Shown here piece by piece: positions 61,187 to 64,000 of a stretch of 64,000 nucleotides of DNA (the first letter of the stretch is position 1; each line of letters starts with the position of its first letter). Below the pieces are notes generated by a model. That model worked only from the letters and a program-made list of their open reading frames with translations, was not told the DNA's origin and searched no databases. This DNA is from DAHUXT01 sp036273675. GTDB lineage: Bacteria > Chloroflexota > Ktedonobacteria > Ktedonobacterales > JADMIN01. The position numbers were made by a program, and so were the translations under genes. Location of the stretch: positions 1 to 64,000 of the forward strand of contig DASUHD010000182.1 of assembly GCA_036273675.1 (NCBI GenBank), in the 5' to 3' direction.

Positions 61187-61831
61187 TCAGCCCCGGGAAA
61201 CGGCGGAATTCGGAGCTTTGGGAGCTTTGGCGTCATCTGCGGCGAGCGCCGTTATCAGCCGCGCCATCAGCGCCACCGCTTGCTCGTCAGTCAATCCAAG
61301 GCGGCGTACCAGCGAGCGCCACGTCTCGAAGTCGAGCGCGTGGCCGATGGCGGCTTTCACCATCTCCAACGTTGCCTCAGAAATGTCCCAGCCCTCCAGA
61401 AGCTGCGCGTGCAGCGCGGCGAAATAGGCATCTCGCCCAGTAAGAATAGCGGCCAGCCCAGGCATCAAAGGCGCATCGTGGAGAATGTGCGCTGTCATGG
61501 CTTCGGATTCACGATAGTAGGTGTAGAGCGCCGTGAGCGCCATCTTCAACCGTTCCGCCGGGACATCGATGCTAGCCCACACCGAGGAGTCTGGCAGTGG
61601 ATGTTCCGCCCGGAAATGCTGCTGGCACGCACGCAGCAGGATATTCTCGTCAGGAAAGTGACGATAGACGGTGAGCCGCTCGACCCCAGCGCGCTCGGCG
61701 ATGGCGCTCACTGTCGTCCGCGCTGGACCAATCTCCTGGTGCAGCGCCATTGTCGCCTCGGTAATGCGCCGCCGCGTCTCTTCCTGCCGTTCGGCGCGCA
61801 GTTTTTGTTCGTACTTGCGTTTCTCTATCAT
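61187..61831 (-). CDS. TetR-family transcriptional regulator
   Basis: A repressor-type regulator of about 214 residues. The DNA-binding part is RRRITEATMALHQEIGPART with the recognition helix in GVERLTVYRHFPDENILLRA. The ligand-binding domain follows. ATG 61831 is preferred over GTG 61846; neither has a clear ribosome site, suggesting a short or leaderless-type message. It is divergent from the cupin gene, with overlapping promoters and a palindrome between them (see 61858-61912), so autoregulation and control of the cupin gene are likely. Confidence 0.92.
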   Translation of the reverse strand: MIEKRKYEQKLRAERQEETRRRITEATMALHQEIGPARTTVSAIAERAGVERLTVYRHFPDENILLRACQQHFRAEHPLPDSSVWASIDVPAERLKMALTALYTYYRESEAMTAHILHDAPLMPGLAAILTGRDAYFAALHAQLLEGWDISEATLEMVKAAIGHALDFETWRSLVRRLGLTDEQAVALMARLITALAADDAKAPKAPNSAVSRG

Positions 61832-61857
61832 TGGATAAACAGTCACGTTTCATGATA

Positions 61858-61886
61858 TTGACAGAAGCTTGATTATTTATTATACT
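61858..61886 (+). promoter_or_regulatory. Sigma-70 promoter of the cupin gene
   Basis: TTGACA and TATACT are 17 bases apart, one mismatch from full consensus. Predicted transcription starts near 61893, inside the palindromic operator. Confidence 0.85.
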
Positions 61887-61907
61887 CTAAAAATCAATGA
61901 ACGTCAT
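61879..61907 (-). promoter_or_regulatory. Divergent promoter of the TetR gene
   Basis: On the minus strand TATAAT (61884-61879) has ATGACG (61907-61902) 17 bases upstream. Its -10 overlaps that of the cupin promoter, and its -35 lies in the palindrome. Confidence 0.65.
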
Positions 61908-61912
61908 TGTTT
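61892..61912. promoter_or_regulatory. Palindromic operator, probable TetR binding site
   Basis: CAATGA-ACG-TCATTG is a perfect 6-bp inverted repeat with a 3-base spacer, extended by flanking A/T pairs with one mismatch. It covers the cupin start point and the TetR gene -35, so one bound dimer could block both. Confidence 0.7.
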
Positions 61913-61930
61913 AGTGAAATGAGGCGTGAG

Positions 61931-62431
61931 ATGCGACTCGAAGATCTGATGGTTCCGCCTGAGGGTGGTGAGTTGGTCTGGCTCAAAGGGTTAGGCGCAC
62001 GCTACCTGATAAATGGCGAGCAGACGGCTGGACGACTGGCGGTCGTTGAGCATCCGATTAAGCCACGCGCGCTGGCGTCGCCGATGCATACCCATGAGCG
62101 CGAAGACGAAATCTCGTTCGTGATTGCGGGCCAGGTGGGCGTGCAGATTGGCGACCAGGTGCTGGTGGCGGAGCCAGGGACAATTGTCTTCAAGCCGAGA
62201 GGCATCCCGCATGCGTTCTGGAACGAGAGCGAGGAAGAGGCGCGCGTGCTGGAGATGATTACCCCGGCAGGCTTCGACAATTACTTCCGCGAGATGGCAT
62301 CTATCTACGCGGACTCGACCACTGGCATGCCTGATCCGCAGCGAGCGGCGGCGCTCTATGCGAAGTATGGCCTGAAGTTGGATGTCGCCAGCATTCCGCA
62401 GCTCATCCAGGCGCATAACCTGCGGAGATAA
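61931..62431 (+). CDS. Single-domain cupin protein
   Basis: A 166-residue beta-barrel protein. ATG 61931 follows GAGGCGTGAG; the frame is open from 61907. Cupin motif 1 is HTHEREDEISFVIAGQVG, with His-x-His and Glu, and motif 2 is PRGIPHAFWNESEEEA, with the last metal His. The tail is helical. It may be an enzyme such as a dioxygenase or isomerase, or a binding protein; quercetin-2,3-dioxygenase-like cupins have the same layout. Control by the adjacent TetR protein suggests an inducible detoxification or catabolic role. Confidence 0.88.
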   Translation: MRLEDLMVPPEGGELVWLKGLGARYLINGEQTAGRLAVVEHPIKPRALASPMHTHEREDEISFVIAGQVGVQIGDQVLVAEPGTIVFKPRGIPHAFWNESEEEARVLEMITPAGFDNYFREMASIYADSTTGMPDPQRAAALYAKYGLKLDVASIPQLIQAHNLRR

Positions 62432-62442
62432 GGCAGAACAAT

Positions 62443-62661
62443 GCGGGCGGCGTCCCGCCTCTGCTCGCTGGCATCGGCAAAGCGGAGATAGCGCATGGAG
62501 TCCTGGTCTTGCAAGCGGTAGATGAAATTGGCGCTTGACCTGAAGAATTGGACCGAGCCGCCGTCGCATGACCAGCGTTCCAGAATCTGCTCGGCAACTG
62601 GGCTGCTTCCGTCATCGCCTACCGTGGAGTCGACTTTTAGCATTGTGCTCAATCGCATCAT
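62443..62661 (-). pseudogene. N-terminal fragment of an aminoglycoside-phosphotransferase-like kinase
   Basis: Residues decoded from 62661 down to about 62443 include SPVAEQILERWSCDGGSVQF, FRSSANFIYRL and RYLRFADASEQRRDA, which match the beginning of the APH-type phosphotransferase family. The frame then runs antisense through the cupin 3' end and stops at 62356 without the catalytic HGD or DFD motifs, which would need about 200 more residues. GGAGAC lies upstream of the first ATG. I read it as a remnant left after deletion of the rest of the gene. Confidence 0.6.
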
Positions 62662-62812
62662 GCGCGATATGTCTCCTGGTAGTCGCAACATCAGTGCGGC
62701 TGCCTCGTAGTAGCCGCCGGATTTAGAGCCAATAGGATGCTGGTAGGCGAGTTGAGCTATACCGCTATGACCCATTGGGAGGAGCACGAAGGCGCGGAGA
62801 CGGAATGAAACC

Positions 62813-62889
62813 TGGTACCCCTGACGGGATTCGAACCCGTGATCTCCACCTTGAAAGGGTGATGTCCTAGGCCGCTAGACGACAGGGGC
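62813..62889 (-). tRNA. tRNA-Glu (UUC)
   Basis: Minus-strand cloverleaf: acceptor GCCCCTG pairs with CAGGGGT (one G-U), the D-arm is in GTCTAGCGGCCTAGGAC, the anticodon loop is CTTTCAA giving UUC (plus-strand gaa at 62853-62855), and the T-arm is ACGGGTTCGAATCCCGT. The 3' CCA is encoded. Confidence 0.96.
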
Positions 62890-63196
62890 TTGTAGCACTT
62901 CTCCCGCACAAATCGGAAGTGTTCAGGGATAGATCCCCACGCCCAGATGCCACAGGGCGAGAGCCAAAGCTCACAAGTAGTATATTATCCCCACCCAGGA
63001 ATGGCAAGACGTGTTCATCCTCGTGAGAACGGGAGGGTTGTTGTGGGGTAGAATGTCGTCAGGCAGACGGCGACGTGCTAGGGGAGGCTACGCCAACCAG
63101 CGCGTAGCCTTGCCCATACATACTCATATTGCCCTTCATATATCTAGGTTTGCCAGGCTTTCGTACATAGTCGCGAGCAGAGCGTAGGAGGTCAGG
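62890..63196. other. tRNA-Glu leader and region before the zinc-ribbon gene
   Basis: About 300 bases without a gene. It contains the tRNA promoter (62979-63007), a perfect hairpin GGCTACGC/GCGTAGCC (63086-63109), and an AGGAGG ribosome site for the gene at 63197. Nothing else is evident. Confidence 0.6.
62979..63007 (-). promoter_or_regulatory. Promoter of tRNA-Glu
   Basis: On the minus strand TTGCCA (63007-63002) and TATACT (62984-62979) are 17 bases apart, placing the start about 80 bases before the tRNA. Confidence 0.75.
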
Positions 63197-63715
63197 ATGA
63201 ACGAGCGAATCCGATGTCCGAATCCCGTCTGTCCGCAACCTGAAGATGTCCAGAAGGTGAACATCGTCGTCAGTAGTGGAACCATCGAAGGACTCGAACC
63301 CGGGCAATACAGCGCTATGAGCTCGCTGAGCAAGCAGCTGGCGGCTCCTCCACAGCCGGAGCATACCGACAAATGGGGATGGAAGCTCATCGCGTGGGTT
63401 ATTGCGCTCGGATACTTATCGCTGGCCAGTCTCACGGAGTTTGGTCTCCTCACCGCTGGCATCGCGGTCCTTCCCCCTGGCGACACGCCGACTCCCCCCG
63501 CATTTCTTGTCTTTGGTATCGGGAGCGGCGCTATTTTCGTGTGGATTCTCATCTGGCATCGCGTCACCGCGAACCAGTTTCGCCGCTGGCAGAAGGCAAA
63601 GGACAAATGGGACCAGCTCTACTACTGCAAGCACTGCGGCAGCGTCTTCTATCCCAATGCGGGCGAGGGGGCAACGTATGTGCCAGTGTCCCATATGAAA
63701 GAGCTACTGACCTAG
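63197..63715 (+). CDS. Membrane protein with zinc-ribbon ends
   Basis: An unrecognised 172-residue protein. The N-terminus has Cys pair CPNPVCPQP, two central helices (LIAWVIALGYLSLASLTEFG and FLVFGIGSGAIFVWILIW) and a C-terminal YYCKHCGSVFYPNAGE. Both ends face the same side of the membrane, probably the cytoplasm, so the two Cys pairs could share one zinc ion. AGGAGG precedes the ATG. It converges on the ribonuclease J gene. Confidence 0.8.
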   Translation: MNERIRCPNPVCPQPEDVQKVNIVVSSGTIEGLEPGQYSAMSSLSKQLAAPPQPEHTDKWGWKLIAWVIALGYLSLASLTEFGLLTAGIAVLPPGDTPTPPAFLVFGIGSGAIFVWILIWHRVTANQFRRWQKAKDKWDQLYYCKHCGSVFYPNAGEGATYVPVSHMKELLT

Positions 63716-63751
63716 AAGAGGAGCGAATCAACGCTCACAGCGGCGAGCATA

Positions 63752-63783
63752 CCGGCCAGTGCGCGCCTTCCCTTGCTGGCCGG
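63752..63783. terminator. Hairpin between convergent genes
   Basis: CCGGCCAG and CTGGCCGG form an 8-bp perfect stem around a 16-base loop between the zinc-ribbon gene and the ribonuclease J gene. No T-run is present, so terminator function is uncertain. Confidence 0.4.
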
Positions 63784-63809
63784 ACTCTATCTGCTACTCA
63801 CTCAGTTGG

Positions 63810-64000
63810 CTAGACCTCGACCACGACCGGCAGAATCATCGGGCGGCGCTTGATCTGCTGGAAGACATATTCACTGACCGAGTCGCGGATCTTATTCTTG
63901 ATGAAGTTCCAGTCCACCACATGCCCGCGCTGCTGCGTGTGCCGCGTGATGGCTCGCTCCACGACCGAGCGCGCGCCATCGAGGATCCCCTCTGACTCGC
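63810..64000 (-). CDS. rnj: Ribonuclease J, C-terminal end (5' part outside window)
   Basis: The last 63 codons of a minus-strand gene whose start lies beyond the right edge. The translation reads SVVERAITRHTQQRGHVVDW and ends IKRRPMILPVVVEV, which is the characteristic C-terminal domain of ribonuclease J, a 5'-3' exo- and endoribonuclease of the beta-CASP family that processes mRNA and rRNA. The catalytic part is not in the window. Stop TAG is at 63812-63810. Confidence 0.88.
   Translation of the reverse strand, partial: ESEGILDGARSVVERAITRHTQQRGHVVDWNFIKNKIRDSVSEYVFQQIKRRPMILPVVVEV

Noticed and set aside
1..64000. CRISPR array, prophage or transposase genes.
   Set aside because: No regularly spaced repeats, integrase, transposase or phage structural genes were seen on either strand.
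1..64000. Sigma-54 promoters (TGGCAC-N5-TTGC) near the rpoN gene or elsewhere.
   Set aside because: TGGCACG occurs several times but never with TTGC at the required distance in an intergenic region.

Overview
The window is about 60% GC, densely packed with bacterial genes and has no phage, insertion sequence or CRISPR array that I can see. I infer a Chloroflexota bacterium, possibly of the Ktedonobacteria. The reasons are a Ccm cytochrome c maturation system inside a haem-copper oxidase locus, FtsX-type giant permeases, an LLM flavin/F420-type oxidoreductase, split transketolase subunits, CHAP proteins with propeller-like repeats, and a sigma-54 factor in a GC-rich genome. The assignment is an inference from gene content; no rRNA gene is present to settle it.

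Layout. 1-13.4 kb is a respiratory locus: cytochrome oxidase subunit I (cut by the left edge), a thioredoxin/CcdA reductant branch, CopD-like protein, CcmE-F-H, a CcmI-like pair, CcmA-B-C-D, then a subunit IV-like protein and oxidase subunit III. The haem-delivery machine therefore sits between two subunits of the oxidase. Its CcmE carries Cys instead of the haem-binding His, and its CcmC has a rewritten tryptophan-rich motif. 13.4-17.4 kb holds a small protein plus radical SAM enzyme pair, a GT9 glycosyltransferase and ispE. 18.2-22.1 kb is a complete B12 uptake unit: promoter, cobalamin riboswitch, terminator, then BtuF, BtuC and BtuD, the last with an extra C-terminal domain. 22-30 kb has two related secreted CHAP proteins, moaA, a metallo-beta-lactamase-fold hydrolase, a HAD phosphatase and a Nudix enzyme. 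30.6-35.7 kb holds a DUF59 protein, a sigma-54 factor with a zinc ribbon in region II, an ECF sigma factor followed by a membrane Rieske protein, a dimeric dUTPase and an HNH nuclease. 35.8-46.2 kb is all minus strand: gyrB, a YyaL-type protein, an ABC/FtsX exporter with an SGNH lipoprotein, and an XRE/MmyB regulator.

46.3-54.2 kb is a beta-oxidation operon in the style of Bacillus fadNAE with its own acyl-CoA ligase and thioesterase. From there to 60.5 kb come an LLM oxidoreductase, transketolase halves, a DUF4139 protein and a family III CoA transferase. Three copies of a GC-rich palindromic repeat lie just after stop codons in this stretch and nowhere else in the window. 60.7-64 kb holds a nitroreductase, a TetR/cupin divergent pair with overlapping promoters and a palindromic operator, a decayed aminoglycoside-phosphotransferase-like fragment, tRNA-Glu with its promoter, a double zinc-ribbon membrane protein, and the C-terminal end of ribonuclease J.

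The most unusual items are the divergent CcmE/CcmC pair, the ECF sigma/Rieske pair that could be a redox-sensing sigma/anti-sigma system, the zinc-ribbon sigma-54, and the TetR/cupin switch.
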